64,000 nt of DNA from Chania multitudinisentens RB-25 (GCF_000520015.2 NZ_CP007044.2:1054001-1118000); one strand, 5' to 3'. Positions 43,909 through 54,717 are shown, numbered from the stretch's first letter. A program made the numbers and translations. Notes: generated from the sequence alone by a model not told the origin.

Positions 43909-46545
43909 CTAACCGGTATTGCGCATCCCGGCGGCGACGCCGGCAATGGTCACCATCAGAGCTTGTTCAACACGGGCATCCGGGTGTTCCTGTTGGCGTG
44001 AACGGTGCAACAGTTCGGCCTGTAAAACGTTGAGCGGATCGGTATAAACGTTACGCAACGCGATGGATTCGGCGATCCACGGTAAATCCTCCATCAGATT
44101 GTCATCGTTGGCGATGGCCAGCACGACCTTGATATCGCTTTCCAACTGATCGCGTAATTGCTTACCTAACGGCCACAACGATTTGTCTACCAGCCGCTGA
44201 TCGTAATATTCTGCCAGCCACAGGTCGGTTTTGGAGAACACCATCTCCAACATCGCGATGCGGGTGGAAAAGAACGGCCAGTCACGGCACATGGCTCCCA
44301 ACTGTTCTTGTTTGCCCGCTTTCACCGCTTCCTGCAAGCCCGCACCGGCACCCAGCCAAGCTGGGAGCATCAGGCGGTTTTGCGTCCAGGCGAAGATCCA
44401 CGGAATGGCTCGCAGGCTTTCTACGCCACCATTCGGGCGACGCTTGGCCGGGCGTGAACCCAATGGCAGCTTACCTAGCTCCTGTTCCGGGGTTGCCGCG
44501 CGGAAATAAGGCACAAAGTCCGGGTTTTCACGCACGTAGCCGCGATACATTTTGCATGAGGTTTCAGACAATTCATCCATTAGCGAGCGCCATTCTTTTT
44601 TCGGTTCAGGCGGAGGCAACAGATTGGCCTCCAAAACCGCCCCAGCGTACAGTGCCAGGCTGCTGATGGTGACTTCTGGCAGGCCAAACTTGAAACGGAT
44701 CATCTCGCCCTGTTCGGTGACACGCAGGCCACCTTTCAGGCTGCCCGGTGGCTGTGACAGCAGAGCCGCATGGGCCGGTGCGCCACCACGGCCAATTGAA
44801 CCGCCACGGCCATGGAACAATGTCAGCGCTACGCCGGCTTTTTCACAGGTCTTGATCAGCGCGTCCTGCGCCCGGTACTGCGCCCAGGAAGCCGCCATCA
44901 CACCAGCGTCTTTCGCTGAGTCAGAATAGCCGATCATTACCATCTGTTTGCCCTGAATAAAGCCGCGATACCAGTCGATATTCAGCAATTGGGTCATCAC
45001 ATCATCGGCATTGTTCAAGTCATCAAGGGTTTCGAACAGCGGTGCCACGGGCAGCGCGAATGGGCAACCGGCCTCTTTCAGCAGCAGATGTACCGCCAGT
45101 ACGTCGGATGGAGTGCGTGCCATAGAAATCACATAGGCGGCAATGGAACCCTGTGGCGCTTCTGCGATCACACGGCAGGTTTCCAGCACTTCCTGAGTCT
45201 CGTCGCTTGGCTTCCAGTTCAGGGGAACCAGTGGGCGTTTGGAGTTCAGTTCGCGGATCAGGAAGGCCTGTTTATCGGCTTCAGACCAGCTTTCATAATC
45301 ACCCAGCCCCAAATAGCGGGTTAGTTCGGCGATGGCTTCGGTATGGCGGGTGCTTTCCTGGCGAACGTCAATACGTACCAGCGGCACGCCGAAACAGCGC
45401 ACGCGGCGCAGCGTATCCAGCAACTGGCCGTTAGCGATAATCCCCATGCCACAGGTTATCAGCGATTGATAACAGGCATACAGCGGTTCCCACAATTGCT
45501 CGTTATTAACCAGCAGATCCTGTGGGCGTAAAACGCGTTCACCTTTCAGCCGCCCTTCCAGGTAAGCTTGGGTGCTCATCAATTGGCTGCGCAGGCGTTT
45601 CATCAGTTCGCGGTAGGGTTCCTGCACGCTATCGCCACCGGCAAGTTCACGCAGTTCCGGGGTACATTCGGACATCGATAGTTCGGAAACCAGCACCTGT
45701 ATATCGCGAGTGAACAGATCACAGGCTTTCCAGCGGCTCAGCAACAGGACATGACGGGTGATTTCTGCCGTGACGTTCGGGTTACCGTCGCGGTCACCGC
45801 CCATCCAGGAGGTGAAACGCACAGGCACCGCTTCTACCGGCAGGCGGTAATCAATGGAGTTTTCCAGCTGTTCGTTAAATTCGCGCAGGAATGCGGGCAC
45901 GCCTTCCCACAGGCTGTTTTCCACTACGGCAAAGCCCCATTTGGCTTCATCAACAGGCGATGGCCGGTATTTGCGGATTTCGTCGGTGTGCCAGGATTGC
46001 GCCACTAACTGGCGCAGGCGGCGCATGATTTTATTGCGCTCATAGTCAGCCAGATCGTTGTGATCGAGCTGGCTGAGGCAGGTATTCACCTCAACCAATT
46101 TATGGATCAACGTGCGGCGGGTGATTTCCGTCGGATGTGCTGTCAGCACCAGCTCAATAGAGAGCTCATCTACCGCATTCTGGAGTTCTTTGTTGTTGAG
46201 CTTCTGGTCTTTCAGCCGGGTAAACAGCTGGGCCAACGCTTCTGGGTTGCTTGCCGCCTCGCCGTTTGGCGAAATGCTGTGATATTGTTCAGCTACGTTG
46301 GTCAGATTAAGGAATTGGCTGAAGGCGCGTGCGACCGGCAGCAACTCGTCGTTAGACAGGTTCTGTAGCGTCGATAACAATTCTTGACGGTGTGCTTCAT
46401 TACCGGCACGTGAAGATTTGGAAAGCTTACGAATAGTTTCAACGCGATCAAGAATGTGCTCGCCCAGTGCTTCTTTGATGGTGTCGCCGAGCAATTTGCC
46501 GAGCATACTGACATTACTGCGCATTGCCGAATATTGTTCGTTCAT
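43909..46545 (-). CDS. ppc: phosphoenolpyruvate carboxylase Ppc
   Basis: 878 residues. It carboxylates PEP with bicarbonate to give oxaloacetate, refilling the TCA cycle and feeding the aspartate pathway. Active-site motifs: [16 protein letters not shown] (catalytic His), [28 protein letters not shown] and the C-terminal MRNTG. The ATG at 46545 ([16 protein letters not shown]) has AGGGG upstream; the frame to 46608 is rejected. Confidence 0.97.
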   Translation of the reverse strand: MNEQYSAMRSNVSMLGKLLGDTIKEALGEHILDRVETIRKLSKSSRAGNEAHRQELLSTLQNLSNDELLPVARAFSQFLNLTNVAEQYHSISPNGEAASNPEALAQLFTRLKDQKLNNKELQNAVDELSIELVLTAHPTEITRRTLIHKLVEVNTCLSQLDHNDLADYERNKIMRRLRQLVAQSWHTDEIRKYRPSPVDEAKWGFAVVENSLWEGVPAFLREFNEQLENSIDYRLPVEAVPVRFTSWMGGDRDGNPNVTAEITRHVLLLSRWKACDLFTRDIQVLVSELSMSECTPELRELAGGDSVQEPYRELMKRLRSQLMSTQAYLEGRLKGERVLRPQDLLVNNEQLWEPLYACYQSLITCGMGIIANGQLLDTLRRVRCFGVPLVRIDVRQESTRHTEAIAELTRYLGLGDYESWSEADKQAFLIRELNSKRPLVPLNWKPSDETQEVLETCRVIAEAPQGSIAAYVISMARTPSDVLAVHLLLKEAGCPFALPVAPLFETLDDLNNADDVMTQLLNIDWYRGFIQGKQMVMIGYSDSAKDAGVMAASWAQYRAQDALIKTCEKAGVALTLFHGRGGSIGRGGAPAHAALLSQPPGSLKGGLRVTEQGEMIRFKFGLPEVTISSLALYAGAVLEANLLPPPEPKKEWRSLMDELSETSCKMYRGYVRENPDFVPYFRAATPEQELGKLPLGSRPAKRRPNGGVESLRAIPWIFAWTQNRLMLPAWLGAGAGLQEAVKAGKQEQLGAMCRDWPFFSTRIAMLEMVFSKTDLWLAEYYDQRLVDKSLWPLGKQLRDQLESDIKVVLAIANDDNLMEDLPWIAESIALRNVYTDPLNVLQAELLHRSRQQEHPDARVEQALMVTIAGVAAGMRNTG

Positions 46546-46889
46546 ATAACCCCTGGCCCAGTTCTCTGTATACCCCATTGCTTCAAATTGCCATACCACT
46601 AACAACAATTTGAGGTTTGTGGGTACCTGATTTTCATTTTGTAAGTAAATTTCACGTGTCAGGTAAAGACCACCCTGTTTTATCTAGCCACGTTCCTGCC
46701 CAATCGTCAATTGACACTATTTTTAGCAAAAAAACATCAAAATCAGCGCATTTTTTGAAATTTAATTACGAACGGCGGGTTATCAGTTTGGCTTATCCAC
46801 TTAATTACCGGCGCCTTAAAAGGGAAGAATGGCCCTTATGACCGCTGTTTTCCAACCACAACCAGCGAGGTTGTGGCCGGAAATCATCT
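46546..46889. other. ppc-argE intergenic region
   Basis: 344 bp with the ppc promoter and, at 46856-46876, an inverted repeat CCACAACC/GGTTGTGG that probably ends the argE transcript. No gene or known repeat is seen in the rest. Confidence 0.45.
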
Positions 46890-48053
46890 TTAATCAGGGC
46901 TGATTGATTGACAAAAGTGGTCAACTAACTGCCCCAACAATTTGCGCGTGGGTTCGATGAACGCGGTGTCGATATATTCATCCGGTTGATGTGCCTGGTT
47001 GATCGAACCGGGTCCCAGCACTAACGTCGGGCACACTTCCTGTACGAATGGCGCTTCGGTACAGTAGTTGACCACTTCAGTACGCGATCCCAGCAGTTTT
47101 TCGATCACCGCTACCATATGGTGGTCGGTCGGGCATTCGTAACCCGGGATCGGCGGATGCAGTTCATCAATTGATAAACGCCCAGGCCAACGCTGGCTGA
47201 CCGGGGCCAGCGCGTCGTGCAACAGTTCGTTGATGTTATCCAGCGTCATGCCCGGTAGTGGGCGGATGTCCATATGTAACTCACAGCAGGCACAGATTCG
47301 GTTGGCCGCATCGCCCCCGCTGATATGACCGAAGTTCATGGTGGGGTAAGGCACAGCGAACGCTGGATTGTTATAACGCTCTTGCAGTGTTTTGCGCAGT
47401 TCCATCAAATGCCCGATGGATTCATGCATCAGATCAATAGCGTTAACGCCGCGCGCCGGATCGCTCGAATGGCCTGATTGGCCAACGATGCGGATGGCGT
47501 TGGAGAGGTGGCCTTTATGCGCACGCACTGGCTGCAATGAGGTGGGTTCGCCAATAATGGCAAAGTCCGGGCGGATTGTGGTGGAAGCGGCGAAATAACG
47601 TGCGCCAGCCATGGTCGTTTCTTCATCTGCGGTGGCGAGAATGTACAGCGGCTTGGTTAGCTTGGCGGCATCAAGGTCACGTACCGCATCCAGAATAAAG
47701 GCGAAAAAGCCTTTCATGTCGGCGGTGCCTAACCCGTACAGTTTGTTGTCGTGCTCGGTTAACGTGAAAGGATCGCGCGTCCAACGGCCTTGATCATAAG
47801 GCACAGTGTCGGTGTGGCCTGCCAGCAACAGGCCACCGCTGCCTGTGCCAATGCTGGCCAGCAAATTGAATTTGCTGCGCGTGCCCGGTACCGGTTGCAC
47901 ATCGACACGGAACCCCAAATCGCTGAACCAGCCAGCCAGCAAGTTGATTAATGCTTCATTACTCTGATCGAGGGCACCATCAGTGGCACTGATCGACGGG
48001 GTAGCGATCAACGCCCGGTACAGCTCAATAAATGGAGGTAATTTCATCTTCAC
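46890..48053 (-). CDS. argE: acetylornithine deacetylase ArgE
   Basis: 387 residues from a GTG at 48053, or 385 from the ATG at 48047; alignment with E. coli MKNKLPPF favours the first. M20 metallopeptidase family. Metal-site segments [43 protein letters not shown] and [14 protein letters not shown] are present. It removes the acetyl group from N-acetylornithine. Divergent from argCBGH with shared ARG boxes. Confidence 0.95.
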   Translation of the reverse strand: MKMKLPPFIELYRALIATPSISATDGALDQSNEALINLLAGWFSDLGFRVDVQPVPGTRSKFNLLASIGTGSGGLLLAGHTDTVPYDQGRWTRDPFTLTEHDNKLYGLGTADMKGFFAFILDAVRDLDAAKLTKPLYILATADEETTMAGARYFAASTTIRPDFAIIGEPTSLQPVRAHKGHLSNAIRIVGQSGHSSDPARGVNAIDLMHESIGHLMELRKTLQERYNNPAFAVPYPTMNFGHISGGDAANRICACCELHMDIRPLPGMTLDNINELLHDALAPVSQRWPGRLSIDELHPPIPGYECPTDHHMVAVIEKLLGSRTEVVNYCTEAPFVQEVCPTLVLGPGSINQAHQPDEYIDTAFIEPTRKLLGQLVDHFCQSISPD

Positions 48054-48078
48054 TGTTGACAGCCTTTGGTTAGGATAG

Positions 48079-48117
48079 TATCAATATTCATGCATTTTTT
48101 ATGAATAAAAATCCAAT
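48079..48117. promoter_or_regulatory. pair of ARG boxes between argE and argC
   Basis: 48100-48117 fits the ArgR consensus TNTGAATWWWWATTCANW with one mismatch. 48079-48096 fits with three mismatches. The 3-bp spacing between the two boxes is the usual arrangement for an ArgR hexamer, placed to repress both divergent operons. Confidence 0.85.
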
Positions 48118-48262
48118 AAACTGGAGCGTAAGGGAACTGGATACCCAGATGTTGATAAAACATCAACGCTCAACCTCATGGGTGAACGGCGCCACAACGC
48201 GATCAAGCCCTGAAATCGGGGCACCAGTGCCTCTACTGTATGATAAAAAGGTGAAAGGTCAC

Positions 48263-49267
48263 ATGTTGAATACGCTGATTGTTGGAGCCAGCGGTTACGC
48301 CGGAGCGGAGCTCACGGCTTATCTGAATCGCCACCCACACATGAACATAACCGCTTTAGCGGTTTCAGCGCAAAGTGCAGATGCAGGAAAATTGCTTTCT
48401 GACCTGCATCTGCAGTTAAAAGGTATTGTTGATCTGCCATTGCAACCGTTAGTGAGCGTGGCAGAAGCGGCAAAAGGGGTCGACGTGGTGTTCCTCGCCA
48501 CTGCACATGAGGTCAGCCATGACATTGCGCCAGAATTTCTGGCGGCAGGCTGTGTGGTGTTCGATCTTTCCGGTGCTTTCCGTGTGCAAGATAGCGCTTT
48601 TTACCGCCAATATTATGGTTTTGAACATCAGTACGCCGACTGGCTGGCCAAAGCGGTATACGGTCTGGCTGAATGGCAGAGCGAAAAAATTAAAGAGGCG
48701 CAGCTAATCGCCGTGCCGGGTTGTTACCCAACGGCGGCCCAGTTGGCGTTGAAGCCGTTGATTGACAAACAATTACTCAATCTGGATCAATGGCCGGTGA
48801 TCAACGCTGTCAGCGGTGTGAGTGGAGCCGGACGTAAAGCCAGCGTCACTACCAGTTTTTGTGAAGTCAGCTTGCAGCCCTATGGCCTGTTCAACCATCG
48901 CCACCAGCCGGAAATTACCGCGCACTTGGGGATACCGGTTATTTTTACACCGCATTTGGGTAACTTCCCGCGTGGTATTCTGGAAACCATCACCTGCCGC
49001 CTGAAACCGGGGGTGACTGCGCAGGATGTGGCCGCGGCTTATCATGCGGCTTATGACGATAAACCGTTGGTACGGTTATATGGCAAGGGTGTACCCGCGT
49101 TGAAAGCGGTGGTGGGCCAGCCCTTCTGTGATATCGGTTTTGCCGTGCAGGGGGAGCATCTGATTGCCGTGGCGGCGGAAGATAATTTGTTGAAAGGCGC
49201 AGCCGCTCAGGCGGTGCAGTGCTTGAATATTCGTTTTGGGTTCCCGGAAACCCAGTCATTAATTTAA
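48263..49267 (+). CDS. argC: N-acetyl-gamma-glutamyl-phosphate reductase ArgC
   Basis: 334 residues, E. coli length. NADPH site [14 protein letters not shown] at the N terminus and catalytic cysteine in [14 protein letters not shown]. It reduces acetylglutamyl phosphate to the semialdehyde. The ATG at 48263 ([11 protein letters not shown]) has AAGGT upstream; the open frame to 48101 overlaps the ARG boxes and is rejected. First gene of argCBGH. Confidence 0.96.
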   Translation: MLNTLIVGASGYAGAELTAYLNRHPHMNITALAVSAQSADAGKLLSDLHLQLKGIVDLPLQPLVSVAEAAKGVDVVFLATAHEVSHDIAPEFLAAGCVVFDLSGAFRVQDSAFYRQYYGFEHQYADWLAKAVYGLAEWQSEKIKEAQLIAVPGCYPTAAQLALKPLIDKQLLNLDQWPVINAVSGVSGAGRKASVTTSFCEVSLQPYGLFNHRHQPEITAHLGIPVIFTPHLGNFPRGILETITCRLKPGVTAQDVAAAYHAAYDDKPLVRLYGKGVPALKAVVGQPFCDIGFAVQGEHLIAVAAEDNLLKGAAAQAVQCLNIRFGFPETQSLI

Positions 49268-49395
49268 TATTTACCCAAAAGCTTTCAAGTTGTAGCTAGG
49301 CGGCAACTGAACGAATCCTCAGGAGCTTACACAAGTAAGTACTGGGGTGAGAGAAGACAGCCAACAACGCTACGGCTTGAAAGATGAAGGGTATA
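49268..49395. repeat. ERIC element between argC and argB
   Basis: Contains AATCCTCAGGAGCTTACACA and AGTAAGTACTGGGGTGAGAG, close to the classic ERIC core, with ends TATTTACCC and GAAGGGTATA. It begins right after the argC stop and ends 17 bp before argB. Confidence 0.9.
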
Positions 49396-49412
49396 GCCTT
49401 GAGCGAACAGCG

Positions 49413-50186
49413 ATGAACCCATTAATTATCAAGTTAGGCGGCGTGTTACTGGACAGTGAAGAAGCGCTGGAGCGCTTGTTTACTGCGCTGGATAGCTATC
49501 GCCAGGAGTACCAGCGGCCGTTGGTGATCGTCCACGGCGGGGGTTGTGTGGTAGACGAGCTGATGAAACAGCTTGCTTTGCCAGTGGTGAAGAAAAATGG
49601 CTTACGCGTAACGCCCGCCGATCAGATTGACATCATTACCGGTGCGTTGGCCGGTACTGCCAACAAAACCCTGCTGGCGTGGGCAGTCAAACACAAAATC
49701 AGTGCGGTTGGGTTGAGTCTGGCCGACGGTGGCAGCGTTGCGGTCACGCAGCTCGATCCGGCGTTGGGTCACGTTGGTAATGCGCAACCCGGTTCGCCTG
49801 CACTGCTCAATACGTTGTTGGGGGCGGGTTACCTGCCGGTGGTCAGTTCCATTGGCATCACCGCCGAAGGCCAACTGATGAATGTGAATGCCGATCAGGC
49901 AGCCACGGCGCTGGCAGCGACCTTGGGCGCAGATTTGATCCTGCTGTCGGATGTCAGTGGCATTCTTGATGGTAAAGGGCAGCGCATCGCAGAAATGACG
50001 GCGCAAAAAGCAGAACAACTGATTGCTCAGGGCATCATTACTGATGGTATGGTAGTGAAGGTGAATGCGGCACTGGATGCGGCGCGTACTCTTGGCCGCC
50101 CGGTAGATATCGCTAGCTGGCGTAATGCCGAAAAGCTCCCTGCTCTGTTTAATGGTGTGTCGATTGGCACCCGGATCCTCGCTTAA
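49413..50186 (+). CDS. argB: acetylglutamate kinase ArgB
   Basis: 257 residues, amino-acid kinase family. Motifs [33 protein letters not shown] and [13 protein letters not shown]. It phosphorylates N-acetylglutamate. The ATG at 49413 ([10 protein letters not shown]) is the family start; the frame open to 49347 is ERIC sequence. The ribosome site is weak (GAGCGAACAGCG), so the ERIC-derived RNA structure may affect translation. Confidence 0.95.
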   Translation: MNPLIIKLGGVLLDSEEALERLFTALDSYRQEYQRPLVIVHGGGCVVDELMKQLALPVVKKNGLRVTPADQIDIITGALAGTANKTLLAWAVKHKISAVGLSLADGGSVAVTQLDPALGHVGNAQPGSPALLNTLLGAGYLPVVSSIGITAEGQLMNVNADQAATALAATLGADLILLSDVSGILDGKGQRIAEMTAQKAEQLIAQGIITDGMVVKVNAALDAARTLGRPVDIASWRNAEKLPALFNGVSIGTRILA

Positions 50187-50212
50187 ATTTAGAATTAAAA
50201 AGGAATAATACA

Positions 50213-51430
50213 ATGCAAAACAAAGGCATCAAGAAAATCGTATTGGCGTACTCTGGCGGTTTGGATACTTCGGCCATCATTCCTTGGCTGAAAGAAAACT
50301 ACGGTGGCTGTGAAGTAGTGGCTTTCGTGGCAGACATCGGCCAGGAGCGCGGCGATCTGGAGGGTGTAGAGCAGAAAGCTCTGCAATCCGGTGCCTCTGA
50401 GTGTCATGTAGTTGATTTGCGTGAAGAGTTTATTCGTGACTATGTTTATCCGGTGCTGCAAACCGGTGCGTTGTATGAAGGTAGCTATCTGCTGGGCACC
50501 TCAATGGCGCGCCCGATCATCGCCAAAGCGCAGGTTGAGTTGGCGCTGAAAGTGGGTGCAGACGCGCTGTGTCATGGTGCAACCGGTAAAGGTAACGATC
50601 AGGTGCGTTTCGAAACCACCTATACCGCGTTGGCTCCGCATCTGAAAGTGGTTGCGCCATGGCGTGAATGGAACCTGCGTTCCCGTGAAGCGCTGCTGGA
50701 TTATCTGAAAGAACGTAATATTCCGACCACTGCGTCGCTGGAAAAAATCTATAGCCGTGATGAAAACGCCTGGCATATTTCTACCGAAGGCGGCGTGCTG
50801 GAAAGCCCGTGGAATGCAGCGAACAAAGACTGCTGGGTATGGACGGTTGATCCACAAGAAGCACCTGATCAGCCTGAGCAAGTGACGGTTACCGTCGCGA
50901 AAGGCTGTGTGGTGGCGGTGAACGGTGAAGCGATGAGCCCATACAAATGCCTGGAAACCCTGAACGTGCTGGGTGCCAAACATGGCGTTGGCCGTATCGA
51001 CATCGTGGAAAACCGCCTGGTAGGCATCAAATCCCGTGGTTGTTACGAAACCCCAGGCGGCACTATTATGGTGGCTGCGCTGCGTGGTATTGAGCAACTG
51101 GTTCTGGATCGCGACAGCTTCAAATGGCGTGAGCAATTGGGCCTGGAGATGTCTTATGTCGTGTACGATGGCCGCTGGTTCGCGCCATTGCGTCGTTCCA
51201 TTCAGGCTTCGGCTCAAGCGTTGGCAGAAGAAGTGAATGGTGAAGTGGTACTGCGACTGTATAAAGGCCAAGTGACAGCGATTCAGAAAAAATCGGCCAA
51301 TAGCCTGTACTCCGAAGAGTTTGCGACCTTCGGTGAAGACGATGTTTACGATCACAGCCATGCGGGCGGTTTTATCCGCTTGTTCTCGCTCTCTTCCCGT
51401 ATTCGTGCATTGAACGAGAAGAAAAAGTAA
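50213..51430 (+). CDS. argG: argininosuccinate synthase ArgG
   Basis: 405 residues, the shorter ArgG type. ATP PP-loop [30 protein letters not shown] and the citrulline/aspartate-binding segments are present. It joins citrulline and aspartate. AAGGA precedes the ATG. In E. coli argG is elsewhere and of the longer type, so this is the Yersinia/Serratia arrangement argCBGH. Confidence 0.97.
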   Translation: MQNKGIKKIVLAYSGGLDTSAIIPWLKENYGGCEVVAFVADIGQERGDLEGVEQKALQSGASECHVVDLREEFIRDYVYPVLQTGALYEGSYLLGTSMARPIIAKAQVELALKVGADALCHGATGKGNDQVRFETTYTALAPHLKVVAPWREWNLRSREALLDYLKERNIPTTASLEKIYSRDENAWHISTEGGVLESPWNAANKDCWVWTVDPQEAPDQPEQVTVTVAKGCVVAVNGEAMSPYKCLETLNVLGAKHGVGRIDIVENRLVGIKSRGCYETPGGTIMVAALRGIEQLVLDRDSFKWREQLGLEMSYVVYDGRWFAPLRRSIQASAQALAEEVNGEVVLRLYKGQVTAIQKKSANSLYSEEFATFGEDDVYDHSHAGGFIRLFSLSSRIRALNEKKK

Positions 51431-51454
51431 ATTTGATTTAGCGTTACTTTGTAG

Positions 51455-51474
51455 GGGCGCAGCATGCTGCGCCC
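51455..51474 (+). other. perfect hairpin between argG and argH
   Basis: GGGCGCAGCATGCTGCGCCC, a perfect 20-bp palindrome followed by TTTCGC, lies between the two genes 25 bp after argG and 27 bp before argH. It may partly terminate or protect the upstream mRNA. Confidence 0.6.
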
Positions 51475-51501
51475 TTTCGCATAGGTTTCAGGAGCAAAAT
51501 T

Positions 51502-52875
51502 ATGGCACTTTGGGGCGGACGTTTCAGTCAGGCGGCAGATCAGCGGTTCAAACAATTAAACGATTCTCTGCGTTTCGATTATCGCCTGGCGGAGCAGGAT
51601 ATTATTGGCTCTGTTGCTTGGTCAAAGGCGCTGGTGACCGTTAACGTGTTAACGGCGATGGAGCAGCAGCAACTTGAGCAGGCGCTGAATGCGTTGCTGG
51701 CAGAAGTGCAGGCCGATCCGCAAGGGATCGTCAACAGCGACGCGGAAGACATTCACAGTTGGGTGGAGCAGAAGCTGATCGACAAAGTCGGCGATCTGGG
51801 CAAAAAGCTGCATACTGGCCGTAGCCGTAACGATCAGGTTGCCACCGATCTCAAACTGTGGTGTAAACAGCAGGTTGGCGAGTTACATCAGGCTATCATC
51901 CAGCTACAACAAGCACTGGTAGAAACCGCAGAAGCCAATCAGGACGCGGTGATGCCGGGCTACACCCACTTGCAGCGCGCGCAGCCGGTGACGTTCGCAC
52001 ACTGGTGCCTGGCTTATGTGGAGATGCTGGCTCGTGATGAAAGCCGCTTGCAGGATACCTTAAAGCGCCTTGATGTCAGCCCACTGGGCTGTGGAGCGTT
52101 GGCGGGTACAGCCTATCCGATTGATCGCGAGCAACTGGCCGGTTGGTTGGGTTTTGCGTCTGCAACCCGTAACAGCCTAGACAGCGTATCTGACCGCGAT
52201 CACGTGTTGGAGCTGTTATCCAATGCGGCTATCAGTATGGTGCATCTGTCACGCTTTGCTGAAGACCTGATCTTCTTCAACAGCGGCGAAGCGGCGTTTG
52301 TTGAGCTTTCGGATCGCGTGACTTCGGGTTCATCCCTGATGCCACAAAAGAAAAACCCGGATGCGCTGGAGCTGATTCGTGGTAAATGCGGGCGTGTGCA
52401 GGGGGCGTTAACTGGCATGATGATGACCTTGAAAGGGTTGCCGCTGGCTTACAACAAAGACATGCAGGAAGATAAAGAAGGGTTGTTCGATGCGTTAGAC
52501 ACCTGGATGGATTGCTTGCAGATGGCGGCGTTGGTGCTGGATGGTATTCAGGTAAAACGCCCGCGTTGCCAGGAAGCAGCGCAACAGGGTTATGCCAATT
52601 CCACTGAACTGGCCGATTATCTGGTTGCCAAAGGTGTACCGTTCCGCGAAGCGCATCATATTGTCGGCGAAGCGGTGGTTGAAGCTATTCGCCAGGGCAA
52701 GCCGCTGGAAGACCTACCATTGGCAGACCTACAGAAGTTCAGTTCGGTGATTGGCAGCGATGTGTACCCCGTTCTGGCACTGCAATCTTGCCTGGACAAA
52801 CGAGCAGCCAAGGGCGGTGTTGCTCCACAACAGGTCGCCAGCGCGATTAGCGATGCGAAGCAGCGCTTGGGGTGA
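51502..52875 (+). CDS. argH: argininosuccinate lyase ArgH
   Basis: 457 residues, fumarase/aspartase superfamily. The signature [12 protein letters not shown] is at residue about 275-287, with [14 protein letters not shown] and [16 protein letters not shown]. It splits argininosuccinate to arginine and fumarate. AGGAG upstream. Last gene of the arg operon, followed by hairpins. Confidence 0.97.
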   Translation: MALWGGRFSQAADQRFKQLNDSLRFDYRLAEQDIIGSVAWSKALVTVNVLTAMEQQQLEQALNALLAEVQADPQGIVNSDAEDIHSWVEQKLIDKVGDLGKKLHTGRSRNDQVATDLKLWCKQQVGELHQAIIQLQQALVETAEANQDAVMPGYTHLQRAQPVTFAHWCLAYVEMLARDESRLQDTLKRLDVSPLGCGALAGTAYPIDREQLAGWLGFASATRNSLDSVSDRDHVLELLSNAAISMVHLSRFAEDLIFFNSGEAAFVELSDRVTSGSSLMPQKKNPDALELIRGKCGRVQGALTGMMMTLKGLPLAYNKDMQEDKEGLFDALDTWMDCLQMAALVLDGIQVKRPRCQEAAQQGYANSTELADYLVAKGVPFREAHHIVGEAVVEAIRQGKPLEDLPLADLQKFSSVIGSDVYPVLALQSCLDKRAAKGGVAPQQVASAISDAKQRLG

Positions 52876-52890
52876 CACCCTCTAGCAAAA

Positions 52891-52912
52891 GGCCGAGCAT
52901 GCTCGGCCCTTA
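52891..52912 (+). terminator. arg operon terminator
   Basis: GGCCGAGCATGCTCGGCC palindrome (52891-52908) preceded by AAAA and followed by CTTATTG, 15 bp after argH. T tract is short. Confidence 0.65.
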
Positions 52913-52924
52913 TTGTGCACAGAA

Positions 52925-52947
52925 AACCCCCAGCTAGGCTGGGGGTT
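52925..52947. terminator. second hairpin downstream of argH
   Basis: AACCCCCAGC-TAG-GCTGGGGGTT, ten-base perfect arms. No T tract beyond TT. It may be a second terminator or the end hairpin of an IS200-like element. Confidence 0.5.
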
Positions 52948-52949
52948 CC

Positions 52950-53318
52950 GTAAAGCTTTCAGCTTTGAGTCGGATCTTTTAATGGTCAGTAACCCTTGTG
53001 GCCAGGCGGCAACAAAGCATCCCCGGAAATAGATAACCTCCTGATAGGGGAGGAGAAAGGCTTAGCGGATACCCGATGGATGACAAAAGTGCCAACACCT
53101 TGCTCAACGTTTTGGGGGTGATAAGGGGAAAGGTAACGGTAATATGCGCTAAGGAAGATATGTGTATGGAACGATGTGAGGGTAAATAGTGCCGCCCTTA
53201 CATTGATGCAGCCCGTTTACGGGCAGTAAGTAACAGAAGTTATGCAAGTGTGAGGTAGTAAATGCGCCTGTTAGGGCGCGGCAGGTAAGAGAGCCTTATA
53301 GGCGCATACGAAAAATCT
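52950..53318 (+). other. non-coding segment resembling the 5' part of a group II intron
   Basis: About 370 bp with no reading frame but dense small inverted repeats, for example CCTCCTGATAGGGGAGG, GCAGCCCGTTTACGGGC and GCGCCTGTTAGGGCGC. The order of purine-rich joining segments (GGAGAAAGGCTTAGCGGATA, GGATGACAAAAGTGCC, GGGGTGATAAGGGGAAAGG) is like domain I of bacterial group II introns as I remember them. No reverse transcriptase and no domain V are present; the IS110 element starts right where it stops. Identification is tentative and a covariance-model search would settle it. Confidence 0.4.
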
Positions 53319-53330
53319 ATGGTCACCCCC

Positions 53331-53601
53331 ATTTTTGCAACACTGATTTTTGATTAATGGTGGGCTTGCTTAAATCTATCCGGCGTCTATGTGGGCAAGG
53401 ATAAGGATGCCCGCGCCACGATGAGTTCTGCGCCTGGTGAACCTGAAAACCTCCTCGGCTTCGGTGAGCCATTTTTCATATAAGGTTTCTCATCAGGCCG
53501 ATACGCCGTTCATGTCATCAATAATAAGTCTTCGCAAAACCGGATGGGTAACTACTGTTTAACTACTTAATAATCAGTCTATTGATTCAGAACCGCATAC
53601 A
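53331..53601 (-). ncRNA. candidate guide (bridge/seek) RNA region of the IS1111-type element
   Basis: The 270-bp untranslated part downstream of the transposase stop. IS110-family elements use a non-coding RNA to choose target and donor DNA; in the IS1111 group it lies downstream of the transposase. Local pairing is visible, for example CCTCCTCGGCTTCGGTGAGC and ATACGCC. Boundaries and loops cannot be fixed by eye. Confidence 0.45.
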
Positions 53602-54606
53602 TCAGGCCTGATATTCATTGTGATTAGTCGTGATAGCCCATGCTATTCGGGCCAGCTTGTTTGCCAGAGCACAAGCGACAACATTCGAATGCTTGTTGCT
53701 GAGTTGCCCTCTAACCCAGTCGGCCAGTCTGCTTTGCTGATGTTCCAGCCGCATCATGAACGATCGAGCACACTGAACCAGTAAACGACGTAGATTTTTA
53801 TCACCCCGCTTGCTGATACCCAGCAGAGTCGATTTACCTCCTGTGCTGTATTGTCGGGGAACAAGCCCTGTGGAAGCCGCAAAATCCCTGCTGCATGAAA
53901 ATTGTTTGCCATCACCGAGTTGGGATGAGAGCAGACTGGCCGTAATCGGCCCAACACCTGGTATTGTCATGATGCGTTGGGCAGCAGCATCAGCTTTGAT
54001 TGACTGGTTTAATTCTGATTCCAATTCTGTTATTTGCTCCACAAGGTAAAGATAGTGAGCGTGTAATTTCATCAGTAAACGGCTCAGATATTCTGGTATT
54101 TTGTGTTCTGCGAGCACCAGGGACAGGCGCTTAATTACCGCATCGCCTATGGGCAGACTGATACCGAATTCCAGCAAAAAACCGTGGATCTGGTTGGTCG
54201 TTTTCACCTTGTCTCTGATAAGTGATTCTCTGACCCTATGCAGTGCTCGCATTGCCTGCTGAACCTCTGTTCTTGGCTGGACAAAACGCATTGATGGTCG
54301 GGATGCGGCTTCACATATCGCCTCTGCATCAGCAAAATCATTTTTATTGCTCTTAACAAAAGGGCGCACAAATTGCGGAGAGATAAGTTTTGCTTCATGC
54401 CCACAATCACTGATATGGCGTGCCATAAAGTGTGCACCGGCACAAGCTTCCATAACAACAACCGAAGGCGAGCACGTCGCCAGAAACTGCATTAGTTTTG
54501 TGCGTGTGAATTTCTTACGTAGAAGCGCCTTACCTGACTTATCCTGGCAATGAATGTGGAAAGAATGTTTACCGAGATCGATACCAATAAGAGCAACGTT
54601 ATCCAT
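53602..54606 (-). CDS. IS110-family transposase
   Basis: 334 residues, apparently intact. The N-terminal RuvC-like DEDD domain has GIDLGKHSFHIHCQD, VVMEACAGAHFMAR and NKNDFADAEAI. The C-terminal Transposase_20 domain has IMTIPGVGPITASLLSSQLG, SRDFAASTGLVPRQYSTGGK and LGISKRGDKNLRRLLVQCAR with the serine used in strand transfer. It inserts the circular form of the element under RNA guidance. AGGAG lies about 10 nt before the ATG at 54606. Confidence 0.93.
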   Translation of the reverse strand: MDNVALIGIDLGKHSFHIHCQDKSGKALLRKKFTRTKLMQFLATCSPSVVVMEACAGAHFMARHISDCGHEAKLISPQFVRPFVKSNKNDFADAEAICEAASRPSMRFVQPRTEVQQAMRALHRVRESLIRDKVKTTNQIHGFLLEFGISLPIGDAVIKRLSLVLAEHKIPEYLSRLLMKLHAHYLYLVEQITELESELNQSIKADAAAQRIMTIPGVGPITASLLSSQLGDGKQFSCSRDFAASTGLVPRQYSTGGKSTLLGISKRGDKNLRRLLVQCARSFMMRLEHQQSRLADWVRGQLSNKHSNVVACALANKLARIAWAITTNHNEYQA

Positions 54607-54676
54607 GATGGCCTCTCCTGAAAGAAAAACACCCTGCTAGCTTACCGCTCACAGGGTGGAGGTGACCATCTCATTA

Positions 54677-54695
54677 CCTCCGGCTATGCCGGAGG
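54677..54695. repeat. palindrome flanking the IS110 element
   Basis: CCTCCGGC-TAT-GCCGGAGG, perfect eight-base arms, lies 7 bp from the right subterminal repeat. IS1111-type elements often target such palindromes, so it may be part of the target. It is also placed to terminate hicAB transcription on the minus strand. Confidence 0.6.
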
Positions 54696-54717
54696 ATAGT
54701 TATTGGCACCGCTGTGG

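Larger units (their letters stand above)
53319..54669 (-). mobile_element. IS110-family (IS1111-type) insertion sequence
   Basis: The element is bounded by subterminal inverted repeats: ATGGTCACCCCC at 53319-53330 and, reversed, ATGGTCACCTCC at 54658-54669 (one mismatch). It holds one intact transposase gene, a short left end (about 60 bp) and a long non-coding right end of 270 bp downstream of the gene. Length about 1.35 kb, subterminal repeats and lack of direct repeats fit the IS1111 group. True tips may be a few bases outside the repeats. Confidence 0.82.

Noticed and set aside
46617..46841. 74-aa frame in the ppc-argE gap
   Set aside because: No ribosome site, no domain, low-complexity basic end; the gap is better explained as promoter DNA.
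50501..51361. 286-aa open frame on the minus strand opposite argG
   Set aside because: Shadow of argG, His/Gln/Phe-rich composition typical of antisense frames.
52920..52985. Left end of an IS200-type element
   Set aside because: The hairpin and following bases recall IS200 ends, but no TnpA gene with HUH motif is found within 1 kb, so it was not called.
53013..53318. Possible CRISPR or tandem repeat array after argH
   Set aside because: Hairpins there are all different in sequence and spacing; no repeated unit of 23-40 bp is present.
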